This document shows, in pieces, positions 17,481 to 25,755 of a DNA stretch of 47,189 bases. Source of the DNA: Roseateles chitinivorans (GTDB lineage: Bacteria; Pseudomonadota; Gammaproteobacteria; Burkholderiales; Burkholderiaceae_C). The stretch covers positions 1-47,189 of the forward strand of contig NZ_PEOG01000045.1 in the NCBI RefSeq assembly GCF_002761755.1. The letters run 5' to 3'. Each line of letters begins with the position of its first letter. Within the stretch, counting starts at the first letter, position 1. A model generated the notes under the pieces. It was not told where the DNA came from, did no database searches, and saw only the letters and a program-made list of their open reading frames with translations. Both the position numbers and the translations under genes were made by a program.

Positions 17481-17678
17481 ATGAAGGTGATCTGGCGATT
17501 GGTCGGAATGGCGCACGCGGTGATCGCAGGCAGTGTGATTGCACTCGGGATCGTTCATTGGCGAGGTGGCGGCAGCGACGTCTTCGGTCACGCGGTCTTC
17601 GCGGCGGTGATGCTGCTGGCCTCGTACTGCTTCTTGGCGCTGAGCGGAGGCCGAGCCGGCGCCGAAGAGCGCACCTAG
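17481..17678 (+). CDS. Small two-helix membrane protein
   Basis: The 65-residue product has two predicted membrane helices (about 8-25 and 36-54) joined by a Gly-rich loop, and a charged tail (GAEERT). The ATG at 17481 follows GAGGGATGGG. It lies divergent from the metallopeptidase gene and 21 bp before the SRAP gene. No family is recognised. Confidence 0.5.
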   Translation: MKVIWRLVGMAHAVIAGSVIALGIVHWRGGGSDVFGHAVFAAVMLLASYCFLALSGGRAGAEERT

Positions 17679-17699
17679 TGGCGCGCTACAGTCGGCGGC

Positions 17700-18449
17700 A
17701 TGTGCAACCTCTACCACATGAGCCCGCGCGACGACTTCGAGATCTACGTGCGCCGGCACCTTGGCAAGCTGTGGCTCCCAGAGGCGGCGCCCGCGGGCAT
17801 CAAGCCGACCGTGGGCCCGTTCGACACAGGCCTGTTCCTTCGCTCGGACGGCGAGGGTGGGGCGGTCGGTGAGTTCGGTCAGTGGGGGCTGATCCGACCC
17901 GGCGCGCCGACGCGCAAGGACATGATGCAGCCGAAGACGGTGCCAGGTAAGAAGCCCCCGGCGCCGCGGCCGCGCAGCACGAACAACTGCCGCACCGAAA
18001 CCGTTGCCACGAGCCCGACCTTCCGGGCGGCCTGGAACGAGGGGCGGCGCTGTCTGATCCCCGCAACCTGGTACCAGGAACCGAACTGGGAGACGGGCAA
18101 AAACATCTGGTGGCAGCTGCGCCGCGCCGACGGCCTACCCTGGATGCTGGCCGGCATCTGGAACACGTGGACCGACCCGGCCACCGGCGAGATCGTGCCG
18201 AACTTCACCATGTTGACGTGCAACTGCGACGACCATCCGATGCTGGCCCGCTTGCACAAGCCGGACCCGAAGCTGCCGGCGGACAAGCAGGACAAGCGGG
18301 CCGTGGTCCACGTCGAGCCCGAGCATTGGGCGACATGGCTGACCGGGACGGTCGACGAGGCTCGCGCGCTGATTCAGCCTGCGCCGGTTGAGGTCTTCGA
18401 CCAGGCCGACGCGGTCAAGACCGATGAGCTGCTCGCCCGCCTCGTCTAG
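17700..18449 (+). CDS. SRAP-domain protein (YedK/HMCES family)
   Basis: The 249-residue product begins MCNLY, so after removal of the initiator Met the catalytic Cys is N-terminal, as in YedK/HMCES. The family's conserved blocks follow: WGLIRP, NCRTETVATSPTFRAAW, RRCLIPATWYQEP and a late CNCDDHPMLARLHKP segment. SRAP proteins form a thiazolidine crosslink with abasic sites in single-stranded DNA and shield them. SRAP genes are carried by some prophages and are often SOS-linked; a LexA-type site lies in this accessory region but 1.8 kb away and serving the other strand. A strong terminator follows at 18596. Confidence 0.85.
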   Translation: MCNLYHMSPRDDFEIYVRRHLGKLWLPEAAPAGIKPTVGPFDTGLFLRSDGEGGAVGEFGQWGLIRPGAPTRKDMMQPKTVPGKKPPAPRPRSTNNCRTETVATSPTFRAAWNEGRRCLIPATWYQEPNWETGKNIWWQLRRADGLPWMLAGIWNTWTDPATGEIVPNFTMLTCNCDDHPMLARLHKPDPKLPADKQDKRAVVHVEPEHWATWLTGTVDEARALIQPAPVEVFDQADAVKTDELLARLV

Positions 18450-18595
18450 GCGATTTCCAACGGCGGGGTACCAAGTTGGGGGGAGCTGTCCGCTCATCAT
18501 TGGCCGTAGACTGCATCTGGGCGTGCAGCGCTGCTGTAGCCCCCTGCGTTTCCTCCCTGAGCAGGAGCCTTAGCGATGACAGCGCAAGGCTTTCA

Positions 18596-18627
18596 GGCCT
18601 CGGCCACGCGCCGAGGCCTTCTTTCTT
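18596..18627 (+). terminator. Rho-independent terminator after the SRAP gene
   Basis: GGCCTCGG (18596-18603) pairs with CCGAGGCC (18611-18618) around a 7-nt loop and is followed by TTCTTTCTT. An outer A-T pair extends the stem to 9 bp. The rest of the 18450-18719 gap shows no gene. The minus-strand reading lacks a U tract. Confidence 0.8.
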
Positions 18628-18719
18628 CGGCGACCCGTCTCGCGAAGACTCCACCGCCCGCCTTCAACTGCCCGGCTGGGACAAGCCGAAGGTGTGGCAC
18701 CGCGGGCTGGCGGCGCCAC

Positions 18720-18944
18720 TCATTTACCTTCGGGGCTCGCGAGCAGCTCGAGCGTGGTGCGAAGCATCTCGGCCGAATAGTTCCGAGCGTCTTGCAGTTC
18801 GCGCGCCATCCGCTCCGCCTTCGGACGGTCGAGCTGCGCCACAGCGGCGCTGAGTTCGAGGCTAAGTCGGTGGGCGTGGGACTCGGCCTCTTGCCAAGTC
18901 GTGAGGGCTTGCAGCAACGTTGGCGCCATGCCCTGATCGAGCAA
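18720..18944 (-). CDS. Small helical protein
   Basis: The 74-residue product is a single amphipathic helix pair with heptad-like spacing (TWQEAESHAHRLSLELSAAVAQL), plausibly a coiled coil. A second ATG at 18929 (MAPTLLQ) would reduce the overlap with the upstream receiver-domain gene from 83 to 68 bp. Function unknown. It is last in a leftward set with 18862-20239. Confidence 0.45.
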   Translation of the reverse strand: MLDQGMAPTLLQALTTWQEAESHAHRLSLELSAAVAQLDRPKAERMARELQDARNYSAEMLRTTLELLASPEGK

Positions 18945-19332
18945 GGCCGGTGCCGGACGGCCTCACTGGCGCCCTGGACAGCACGCGCATCAAGGTCTCC
19001 AGGGGTACCGGCTTCACCAAGTTGGCGTTGAACAGCGTCGGCTCGTAGGCCACGTGGTCGCCAGTTCGGCCGTTTGCCGACATGGACACGAGCAGAATCT
19101 CCCCTGAGTACCGCCGGCGTGCTGCCACGGCAACCGCCATGGCGCTGCCGGCTCGAAGGTATGGCTCCATGACGACGGCGTCGATGCGCTCGGACTCCAG
19201 TCGCAGTAGGGCCTCTTTCACTGTCGCAGCACTCAGCGGCCGCCATCCCTGGGAGGCGAACCAAATCGCAAAGACTTCCGTTGTGTCCGGATAGTCGTCC
19301 AGAAGCATGACGGTGGGCTGGGCGGCGAACAC
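18862..19332 (-). CDS. Stand-alone receiver (CheY-like) domain with Glu at the phospho-site
   Basis: The 156-residue product matches the REC fold over its first 120 residues: acidic pair D12-D13 in LLDDYPD, switch Ser83 in LVSMS and Lys107 in NLVKPVPL. The expected phospho-acceptor Asp is Glu56 (DAVVMEPYL). No output domain follows; the last 30 residues are low-complexity and overlap the next gene. A D-to-E change often mimics or blocks phosphorylation, so this may act as a constitutive partner for a host protein. A receiver in a prophage accessory block is unusual. Confidence 0.65.
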   Translation of the reverse strand: MFAAQPTVMLLDDYPDTTEVFAIWFASQGWRPLSAATVKEALLRLESERIDAVVMEPYLRAGSAMAVAVAARRRYSGEILLVSMSANGRTGDHVAYEPTLFNANLVKPVPLETLMRVLSRAPVRPSGTGLARSGHGANVAASPHDLARGRVPRPPT

Positions 19333-19373
19333 GCGCGGATCGTAGCTCTACGTGCTTTCCGAATGCGCGATCG

Positions 19374-19748
19374 TTACAACTGCCGCCCTTGGCTACGGTC
19401 GGTGGCATCGGCCGCCGTCGCGGGGCCCGTGATCTGTAGGGGCTCGATGCTGACGAACTCCTCGGCCAGCGCTTCGTCGAGGTCCTCGCCGTCCAGGCGC
19501 AAGACCAGGGCCGGGAATTCCAGGTGCGCCGCATCCAGGGCCGCCAGCTCGGCGTCGCGCCACGGCCGGGCCGCAGCGCTGGGCGGCGAGCCGACGCCGT
19601 AGGCCTGGCCGCCCGCGGCGAGAAACGCCGCGACCACGCCGGCGCCCCCGCCGAGGTGCTCCTCCAGCACGCGGCGGATAGTGCGCTCAGCGCCGTCATG
19701 ATCGCGCGCCAGCACGGCGACTTGGTGCATTCGGAGGACGTAATTCAT
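19374..19748 (-). CDS. Hypothetical prophage accessory protein
   Basis: The 124-residue product starts MNYVLRMHQVAVLARDHDGAE, with an alternating alpha/beta pattern, and ends DRSQGRQL. Its ATG at 19748 lies 26 bp after the stop of the upstream gene, so the two are probably co-transcribed. No family is recognised. Composition is GC-rich and consistent with the phage. Confidence 0.5.
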   Translation of the reverse strand: MNYVLRMHQVAVLARDHDGAERTIRRVLEEHLGGGAGVVAAFLAAGGQAYGVGSPPSAAARPWRDAELAALDAAHLEFPALVLRLDGEDLDEALAEEFVSIEPLQITGPATAADATDRSQGRQL

Positions 19749-19774
19749 GGCACTCGGAGCTCGCTGTTTTCCGA

Positions 19775-20239
19775 CTAGCGGTGCAGGTTGTGGGCGCCGT
19801 GGTCGCGTGGATCGACTCGGGCGGGCGGCGGAGCCGGAACACCGGTCCTGCCCCATAGGGTCAACGGGACCGACGCTTGGCCCCCCACGTTGATCGTCGA
19901 CTGGATCTCTTCACAGACCTCCGGCGGAAGCTCCCACATGGCCCAGCTCTGCCGCAGCGAGACCTCCGTACCGTCGATCTCCTCCCGTTCGATGCCGGTG
20001 ACCGACCAGTAGGCACCGCTGGCGAAGATCACCGTCGCATCCCACAGCGGGCGAAGCTCGTCATTGTCAAGCCCGCGATCACCGTTCAGGGGGACTAGGC
20101 GGGCGATGCGCACTGTCCGCCGGGAGGTCGGGTCGAAGCCTTCGGTGAGCCTGAAGCGGCCGCCCTTCGTGGTCGTGACGTGATGTTCCGTGGGCACCTT
20201 GCGGCCGCGGCGGAACAGGGGAGTTGCGAGGCAAAACAT
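19775..20239 (-). CDS. Hypothetical protein behind a LexA-type site
   Basis: The product (up to 154 residues) is beta-rich with KGGRFRLTEGFDPTSRRTVRIARLVPL and a hydrophobic core around ATVIFASGAYWSVTG. The ATG at 20239 falls inside the LexA-like palindrome and has no ribosome site. A GTG start near residue 15 (VPTEHHVTTTKGG) or leaderless initiation are both possible, so the N-terminus is uncertain. It is first in a leftward set that would be DNA-damage inducible if the box is real. Function unknown. Confidence 0.5.
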   Translation of the reverse strand: MFCLATPLFRRGRKVPTEHHVTTTKGGRFRLTEGFDPTSRRTVRIARLVPLNGDRGLDNDELRPLWDATVIFASGAYWSVTGIEREEIDGTEVSLRQSWAMWELPPEVCEEIQSTINVGGQASVPLTLWGRTGVPAPPPARVDPRDHGAHNLHR

Positions 20240-20259
20240 ACTGTATCTTTATACAGTAT
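20238..20259. promoter_or_regulatory. LexA-type (SOS) box
   Basis: A perfect inverted repeat of 9 bp with a 4-bp spacer, ATACTGTAT-cttt-ATACAGTAT, contains CTGT-N8-ACAG, the LexA consensus of beta- and gammaproteobacteria. It lies at the start of the leftward accessory genes and is strikingly AT-rich for this region. Confidence 0.8.
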
Positions 20260-20321
20260 TTGGGCGACGGTGGCGTGGGAACGGTCGGCCGCAGAGTGAA
20301 CAACTGCGCGGGCCGTCAACA

Positions 20322-20432
20322 GCCGTTTGTTCCCAAGAGTCGGCCGCTAGGCCGCGCCAATGCTAGGATGTTGGCTAAGATTGTGATTCTGGTTGTCGTG
20401 GGTTCGAGTCCCATCAGCCACCCCACCGAATA
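20322..20432 (+). repeat. att copy 1 with 3' tRNA-His fragment
   Basis: Bases 20380-20425 match the 3' part of tRNA-His from the anticodon loop (TTGTGAT, anticodon GTG) through the T arm (GGTTCGAGTCC) to CCCCA. The 5' half of the tRNA is absent. The whole 111-bp block recurs at 30338-30448 with three mismatches (20326, 20359, 20379), exactly 10,016 bp away. It is therefore a phage/phage or phage/host att junction from integration into tRNA-His. Confidence 0.85.
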
Positions 20433-20436
20433 AGAC

Positions 20437-20471
20437 AACGCCGACAATGACTTAGGTCTTGTCGGCGTTTT
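20437..20471 (+). terminator. Terminator after att copy 1
   Basis: AACGCCGACAA (20437-20447) pairs perfectly with TTGTCGGCGTT (20459-20469) over 11 bp and is followed by TT. It sits where the tRNA-His transcript would end, and it also faces the converging integrase remnant. Confidence 0.75.
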
Positions 20472-20531
20472 CCGTTGGGCGCCGTGAAACCCGCGAATGA
20501 TGGGTTTATTTCCCAATTTGGGAAATCGCGG

Positions 20532-20880
20532 TCAATTCGCCGACCGCGGGACCTCCTTGTTGCGGTCATAAACCTGCGCCGTCGTGGCGGGGTTCTTGTG
20601 GATGTCCGGCAGCTTCCCGGTCTGCTGTTTGTGCAGCGTCACGTAGTACGCGCGCAGGTCGTGGAAGGTGAACCGGTCTTCGGCCTTCAGTGCCCCGGCC
20701 TTCATGGCGGCATGCACGCTGCGCTGCCAGAGCGTCTTGAAGCCGTCCGCCGTGTACTGGTTGCGATCGCGCGTCGGGAAGACGTAAAGGCATTCGCGGT
20801 CGCTTCGAATGGCCTCAAGGCGGTCCAGCAGCTGCGACAGCTGGGAACGCAAGCGCGGTGACCCGCTCTCGGTGGCCCAG
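20532..20880 (-). pseudogene. Tyrosine integrase, C-terminal remnant
   Basis: About 115 residues remain of the catalytic domain: a LYVFPTRDRNQYTADGF segment, the HDLRA box with the catalytic Arg, and the nucleophile Tyr in TTAQVYDRNKE near the C-terminus. The N-terminal arm-binding and core-binding domains are missing. Upstream of about 20880 the reading runs into non-coding-like sequence next to the divergent replication gene, so a deletion removed the front. The gene points at att copy 1, as expected for an int-attP module. Confidence 0.75.
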
Positions 20881-20897
20881 CAGTTGGAGCTGATCTG

Positions 20898-21928
<1,031 letters not shown>

Positions 21929-21954
<26 letters not shown>

Positions 21955-22462
21955 GCCCGCGCCGGCGGCGCTGCCCGACCACTGGATAACGCGGATCTTC
22001 TCCGTGCTCCGCAGCACCTACGGCGCTGCCTTCGATCGCCAGTGGGAGTGCCCGCCCGGGCAAGACCCGGCCCTGTACGCGCAGCAGCTGCGTCGCCACG
22101 GGGCGGTGGAGCTGCGGGCCTACGGCCGCGAGCAGACGGTGCAGGCCATCGCCTGGGCGCTGGAGCACCTGCCGCCGGCGCCGCCCAACCTGGTCGAGTT
22201 CAAGGCGCTGTGCCGCAGCGCGCCGCGACCGGTCGTCGCCGCGATCTCGTACAGCCGATCCGACCGCTCGCGCGTCGCCAGCGAATTGCAGCGCATCGCG
22301 GAAGTCACCGACCGACTGCGCAGTCAACCGGGCGGGAACGCACGGAACTGGGCCTACAGGCTCGCCGAGCGGGCGAGGGAAGAGCTCCGCCTCACCCTCG
22401 ACCAAAAAAAATGGGCTCTGATCGACGCCGGCGTCATCAAGGCCGAGGAGCCGCGGATGTGA
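21929..22462 (+). CDS. Phage replication-associated protein
   Basis: The 177-residue helical product has DHWITRIFSVLRSTYGAAFDRQW near its start and APPNLVEFKALCRSAP centrally. This pattern is common in Burkholderiales phages beside DUF1376-type genes and is thought to work like lambda P in helicase recruitment (inferred from position and size). It overlaps the end of the broken replication gene by 26 bp. The run of seven A before ATGG (22406-22412) is a possible slippage site but the frame is intact. Confidence 0.6.
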
Positions 22463-22659
22463 CCACGATCGCCGAGATGCTGCCGGTCTTCACCTTCGCC
22501 CAACAGCGGGCGACCTGCGAGGCTTGCCGCCACGTCCAGAGACGGGTGCTCGAGAGTTTTCGGGCCAGCACCGTCGTGCTGAAGTGCGGGACCTCCAAGA
22601 ACACGAACAGCAACTCCTGCAGCCTGCTGCGCGCCCCTGGCCAGCCCTGCGGCTCTTGA
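22459..22659 (+). CDS. Small Cys-rich protein
   Basis: A GTG start overlaps the previous stop (ATGTGA). The 66-residue product has CEAC at residues 20-23, then single Cys at KCGTS, NSCSLL and the end (QPCGS), a possible zinc site. Similar short Cys proteins occur in phage replication operons. No function can be assigned. Confidence 0.55.
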   Translation: MTTIAEMLPVFTFAQQRATCEACRHVQRRVLESFRASTVVLKCGTSKNTNSNSCSLLRAPGQPCGS

Positions 22660-22683
22660 TGCCAAGCTCTTCGAGGGCCTCGC

Positions 22684-23118
22684 ATGAGCCGCCCAGTGCA
22701 GATGTCGCTGCGCGACTTCCTGGATCTCAAGGCCCGCGTCGCCGGCCAGCCGACGCAGCAGCAGCTCCGCGATCAGCCCAGGCCGCCCAAGGGCCGCAGC
22801 AAGTACGGGAACCGCAAGGTGCAGGAGGGCGATCTCACGTTCGACTCGAAGGCAGAGCACCGGCGGTGGCATCAGCTGCTGGTCCTGCAGCGGGCCTGCG
22901 AGATCACCGAGCTGCAGCGCCGGGTCCGGTACGAGCTGATCCCGGCCACGGTCGGGCCCGACGGCAAGAAGCGTCGGCCCACTGCCTACGTCGCCGACTT
23001 CGTCTACCGCACCAAGGATGGCAAGGTCGTCGTCGAAGACGTCAAGGGCGTCGTCACCCCCGAGTTCAAGCTGATGCTGGAGCGCCACGGCATCGGGATC
23101 CTGGAAGTCCGGAGCTGA
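22684..23118 (+). CDS. DUF1064 nuclease-like protein
   Basis: The 144-residue product has the DUF1064 pattern: KYGNRKV, then LTFDSKAEHRRWHQL, ITELQRRVRYELIPA, TAYVADFVYR and VVVEDVKGVVTPEFKLML. The D/E-x-K arrangement (ADF, then EDVKG) is that of PD-(D/E)xK-type nucleases, and DUF1064 proteins are regarded as phage Holliday-junction resolvase-like. It probably resolves branched DNA before packaging. ATG at 22684 follows CGAGGGCCTCGC. Confidence 0.75.
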   Translation: MSRPVQMSLRDFLDLKARVAGQPTQQQLRDQPRPPKGRSKYGNRKVQEGDLTFDSKAEHRRWHQLLVLQRACEITELQRRVRYELIPATVGPDGKKRRPTAYVADFVYRTKDGKVVVEDVKGVVTPEFKLMLERHGIGILEVRS

Positions 23119-23120
23119 CC

Positions 23121-23240
23121 ATGCGCTACGTCGCCTGCATCGCCGCGCTGATCGTCGGCCTCGTCGCATCGCACCTCGGGGTCGCGGAGGCCCCGATCGC
23201 CTTCATCCTGGCCCTCTGGCTGGCCCTCAACGAGAAATGA
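23121..23240 (+). CDS. Tiny membrane protein
   Basis: The 39-residue product is almost entirely two hydrophobic stretches (VACIAALIVGLVASHLGVA and APIAFILALWLAL). It starts 2 bp after the DUF1064 stop and overlaps the small terminase start by ATGA. Tight packing and a clean membrane profile support it as real; the role is unknown. Confidence 0.55.
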   Translation: MRYVACIAALIVGLVASHLGVAEAPIAFILALWLALNEK

Positions 23241-23764
23241 CCACTGGATCCACCCCGAAGCGGGAGCGCTTCGCCCAAGAGATCGTCCGAGGCGCAAGCC
23301 AGTCGGAGGCCTATCGCATCGCGTTCAAGGCTGACCGCATGAAGCCGGACACCATCCACAAGCGGGCCTCGGAGCTGATGCGGGACGGGTGGGTTAAGGC
23401 CAGGGTGGCCGAATTGGCCGCCGGCGTGGAGCGCGAGCTGACCATCGAGGTCGCCGACCTGCTGCGCGAGGCCGGGCGCATCGTCTTCTCCGACATCCGC
23501 AAGATCACCAAGCCCAACGGCAGGTTGATGCTGCCGCACGAGCTGGACGCCGACACCGCGGCCGTGATCAAGTCCTTCGAGATCGACAAGGACGGGGCCA
23601 TCAAGTACGTGTTCTGGGACAAGAACAGCGCGATGGAGCGGCCGTTCAAGCACAAGGGCCTGTTCGAGCTGGACAACAAGCAGAAGGCCGACCCGCTGGC
23701 GGAGCTGCTGGGAGCGCTGAAGGGCAACGTCGTCGGGCCGGTGGCTCAGGAGGGGAAGGGCTAA
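23237..23764 (+). CDS. Terminase small subunit
   Basis: The 175-residue product has the Terminase_2 layout: KRERFAQEIVRGASQSEAYRIAF (helix-turn-helix DNA recognition), IHKRASELMRDGWVKARVAEL, then the oligomerisation helices. It would recognise the pac site and hand DNA to the large subunit. It is intact although its large partner (27562-27946) is not. About 3.8 kb of accessory genes now separate the two, which are normally adjacent. The 160 bp after it (23765-23924) hold no evident gene. Confidence 0.85.
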   Translation: MTTGSTPKRERFAQEIVRGASQSEAYRIAFKADRMKPDTIHKRASELMRDGWVKARVAELAAGVERELTIEVADLLREAGRIVFSDIRKITKPNGRLMLPHELDADTAAVIKSFEIDKDGAIKYVFWDKNSAMERPFKHKGLFELDNKQKADPLAELLGALKGNVVGPVAQEGKG

Positions 23765-23924
23765 TACGAAATCGGCGCGCTGTCGCGCAGCGTAGGATCG
23801 CCGCCGGTCGAGGTGGCATCTCGTCGCGCTCACACGGCGCGGCGGACGTCACGAGCCCGCGAAAACCGACAGCCGTGTGGAGTGAGGATCTCCGCAACTG
23901 TCGATACATCTTGCAAACCTTCAA

Positions 23925-24404
23925 ATGACTAGAACCTTCGCCCAATCTGCTGCGATAGCGGTCGCCACTTTTCTTTTGTCAGCCTGTCATAGCCTATATA
24001 GGGTTGATGAGCGCATGTCCGGCACATCAATTGAGTTCGTGAACGCCGATCAGTATTTTATGTACTTCTTTGAAGGTGAGCCTGGGTGTGCGAAAGTTGT
24101 GAAACTGCCTCCGGAATATGAGCCATTTAGGGGCGACGCAAAACCGCTGCCGCTCCTTCCAGGTCGCGAGTTCATGTTTAGTATGGGGGCGGCGAAACCT
24201 CAGGGCTACTTCGTCCAAAGCTGCATTTCCACGGTTGCATTCACTCCAGAAGCCGGTGCGAAATACCGGGCACGATTCGTCGTGGAGCCTGATCGTTGCG
24301 CAGCCGTCGTTGTCAAAACGTCGAGCGTTACCAATCAATTTATGAACATTCCTGAGCCGTCGCTCCGGAAAATCGATAAGAACGATACTCTCTGCTTCAA
24401 GTGA
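23925..24404 (+). CDS. Cargo lipoprotein (lysogenic-conversion candidate)
   Basis: The 159-residue product has a signal peptide with lipobox LLSAC (Cys21), followed by an extracytoplasmic beta-rich domain with four further Cys. G+C is clearly lower than in the phage genes, pointing to separate acquisition. Placed between the small terminase and motif copy 3, it is the first of three cargo units. Prophage lipoproteins often change the cell surface or block superinfection; that role is inference. Confidence 0.6.
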   Translation: MTRTFAQSAAIAVATFLLSACHSLYRVDERMSGTSIEFVNADQYFMYFFEGEPGCAKVVKLPPEYEPFRGDAKPLPLLPGREFMFSMGAAKPQGYFVQSCISTVAFTPEAGAKYRARFVVEPDRCAAVVVKTSSVTNQFMNIPEPSLRKIDKNDTLCFK

Positions 24405-24451
24405 GGCCAGCCGCGAACGTCATAAATTAGTCGTCTCCAATTGCGAGCGTC

Positions 24452-24468
24452 CGTACCAAGGATGGCAG
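24452..24468 (+). promoter_or_regulatory. CANGGANG motif, copy 3 (phosphatase leader)
   Basis: CGTACCAAGGATGGCAG, 31 nt before the phosphatase start, with a separate TAGGAG ribosome site in between. It sits 47 bp after the end of the first cargo gene. The stem is weaker here (A-C mismatch). Confidence 0.45.
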
Positions 24469-24499
24469 TCTGCCCGCTCCTCAAGCCTAGGAGCGGCAG

Positions 24500-25030
24500 A
24501 TGACCCCCTCCATCTTCGACCTCGACGGCACGCTGGCGCTGATCGAGCACCGGCGGCACCTGGTGGAGCGGTGCGCCAACTGCGACGACAACGGCGTTAC
24601 CGATTCTGGCGCGACGTGCTTCGTCTGTAGCGGCGCGCCGCGGCCGCCGGACTGGCCCGCATTCTTCGCCGCTTGCGTCGACGACCTGCCGAACTGGCCG
24701 GTCATCGCGACCATGATGGGGCTCATCCGTTCCGGCGCCGAGGTGCAGATCTGGAGTGGCCGCAGCGCCGTCGTGATGAACGAGACGCTGGGATGGCTGC
24801 ACAAGCACGTCTTCGGCGACGGATCGGTCGACCCGGAGGAGGTCGGTCTGACCATGCGCCGCGAGGGCGACTACACGCCCGACGAGCAGCTCAAGGCGAG
24901 CTGGTACGACGGGCTCAGCGAGTACGACCGGAAGCGGTTGGTGGCCGTGTTCGATGACCGCGATAAGGTCGTCGCGATGTGGCGGAGCAAGGACGTGGCC
25001 TGCTTTCAGGTGGCGCCAGGCGCATTCTGA
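24500..25030 (+). CDS. HAD-superfamily phosphatase with a zinc-knuckle insert
   Basis: The 176-residue product opens with HAD motif I (D7-L-D9-G-T). It has a Ser/Thr motif II region (IWSGRS) and ends with motif III/IV-like VFDDRDKVVAMW. This resembles the 3'-phosphatase half of polynucleotide kinase-phosphatases found in phages. After motif I there is an insert with C25-x2-C28 and C40-x2-C43, a probable zinc knuckle. It may repair nicked tRNA or DNA ends; substrate is unproven. Codon use is phage-like, and it follows motif copy 3. Confidence 0.7.
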   Translation: MTPSIFDLDGTLALIEHRRHLVERCANCDDNGVTDSGATCFVCSGAPRPPDWPAFFAACVDDLPNWPVIATMMGLIRSGAEVQIWSGRSAVVMNETLGWLHKHVFGDGSVDPEEVGLTMRREGDYTPDEQLKASWYDGLSEYDRKRLVAVFDDRDKVVAMWRSKDVACFQVAPGAF

Positions 25031-25046
25031 GGGGAGAGCCGGACAT

Positions 25047-25655
25047 TCAGCTTTTGTCGGCTGCAGGCGCAACCGACGCATCCCATATGCGGTCTTGGAT
25101 TGCCGCCTGGATCTTCGTCAGCAGGCCGGTCTCTTCCGCTTCTAGGCGCTCGCTTCGCGTTCGCTCAATTGGATGCACTGGCTCGTGGTCAATGCGCAGC
25201 TGCAGTTCAATTAGCGCTTCGCCAACGATGCGAAGCAGAGCCAAGATGTCGGTGCGGATCTCGGGTCGGATATAGACCGATCGCTTCTCGACATAACGCA
25301 CACAACGAAGGCGAAGGTTGTTGCCCTTGTTGTAATCGAACCTTTCTGAGAATTCACGGAGGCGCGTGTTCCGCTCTCTGTAGTCGTCAAGCGCGCGGAG
25401 CTCATCCTTTGCCCAGGTTGGCAGCTCAAGGTCACCAATGAACGCCTCTGCATGAGCGGCCGACATGCCCTGGAAGGAGGGTCGGAGCTGCAAAAGCGAG
25501 GTCGCACGTCGAGCCCACCAATATGCGTCATAAAGGCGGGACCAAGCACCGCCGAGGACTTCGAACTCCTTGTTGTGAAGAAGCCGCGACCTGTCCAGCG
25601 CGCGATCGATCTCAGATTGCAGATGCCGCAGCTTGAGGTTGCCCTCCGTCTCCAA
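25047..25655 (-). CDS. Helical cargo protein, divergent partner
   Basis: The 202-residue product (TTG start at 25655) is helical with a coiled-coil N-terminus (LKLRHLQSEIDRALDRSRLLHNKEFEVLGG). The same frame stays open upstream to about 25715 (YIAARIDKRFKAQLAQ), which looks like real protein, but no ATG exists there, so the true start is uncertain. G+C is lower than in the phage core. It is transcribed away from 25756-26394, with which it shares a short intergenic region. I recognise no enzymatic motif. Confidence 0.55.
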   Translation of the reverse strand: METEGNLKLRHLQSEIDRALDRSRLLHNKEFEVLGGAWSRLYDAYWWARRATSLLQLRPSFQGMSAAHAEAFIGDLELPTWAKDELRALDDYRERNTRLREFSERFDYNKGNNLRLRCVRYVEKRSVYIRPEIRTDILALLRIVGEALIELQLRIDHEPVHPIERTRSERLEAEETGLLTKIQAAIQDRIWDASVAPAADKS

Positions 25656-25755
25656 CTGGGCCAGCTGGGCCTTGAAGCGCTTGTCGATCCGGGCTGCAAT
25701 GTAGCTCGCACGCGGCCTCCGCGATACTTTCGGTCACAACAGGAGGAGGGTCGGA

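Larger units (their letters stand above)
1..20432 (+). mobile_element. Prophage A, late/right arm (podovirus-like)
   Basis: A run of co-directional phage genes with frequent ATGA overlaps covers capsid, head-tail joining, lysis, tail, ejection proteins and accessory genes, and ends at a 3' tRNA-His fragment. No tape-measure gene is present, and large Ala/Gln-rich ejection-type proteins follow the tail genes, which fits a short-tailed phage. The left part (large terminase, portal, integrase) would lie outside the window. The left edge also shows an abrupt strand switch near base 118, so the true boundary cannot be set here. Confidence 0.85.

Noticed and set aside
18593..19699. Long minus-strand frame covering the receiver-domain region
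   Set aside because: It overlaps the REC gene in another frame with poor codon character and no recognisable domain.
20340..20425. Complete tRNA-His gene
   Set aside because: The acceptor 5' strand, D arm and 5' anticodon stem are absent; only the 3' part is present in both copies.
20224..20433. Small + strand frame spanning the att site
   Set aside because: Most of it is the LexA box and tRNA fragment; the same peptide arises at the second att copy from non-coding sequence.
23011..23025. Extra copy of the 17-bp motif (ACCAAGGATGGCAAG)
   Set aside because: It lies inside the DUF1064 gene coding for Thr-Lys-Asp-Gly-Lys, and lacks the CGTRC start and CAG end.
24462..24503. Leader peptides starting at the ATG inside the motif (copy 3 would end overlapping the next start)
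   Set aside because: The SD-like AAGG directly abuts the ATG, too close for initiation, and the peptides from different copies share no sequence beyond the motif.
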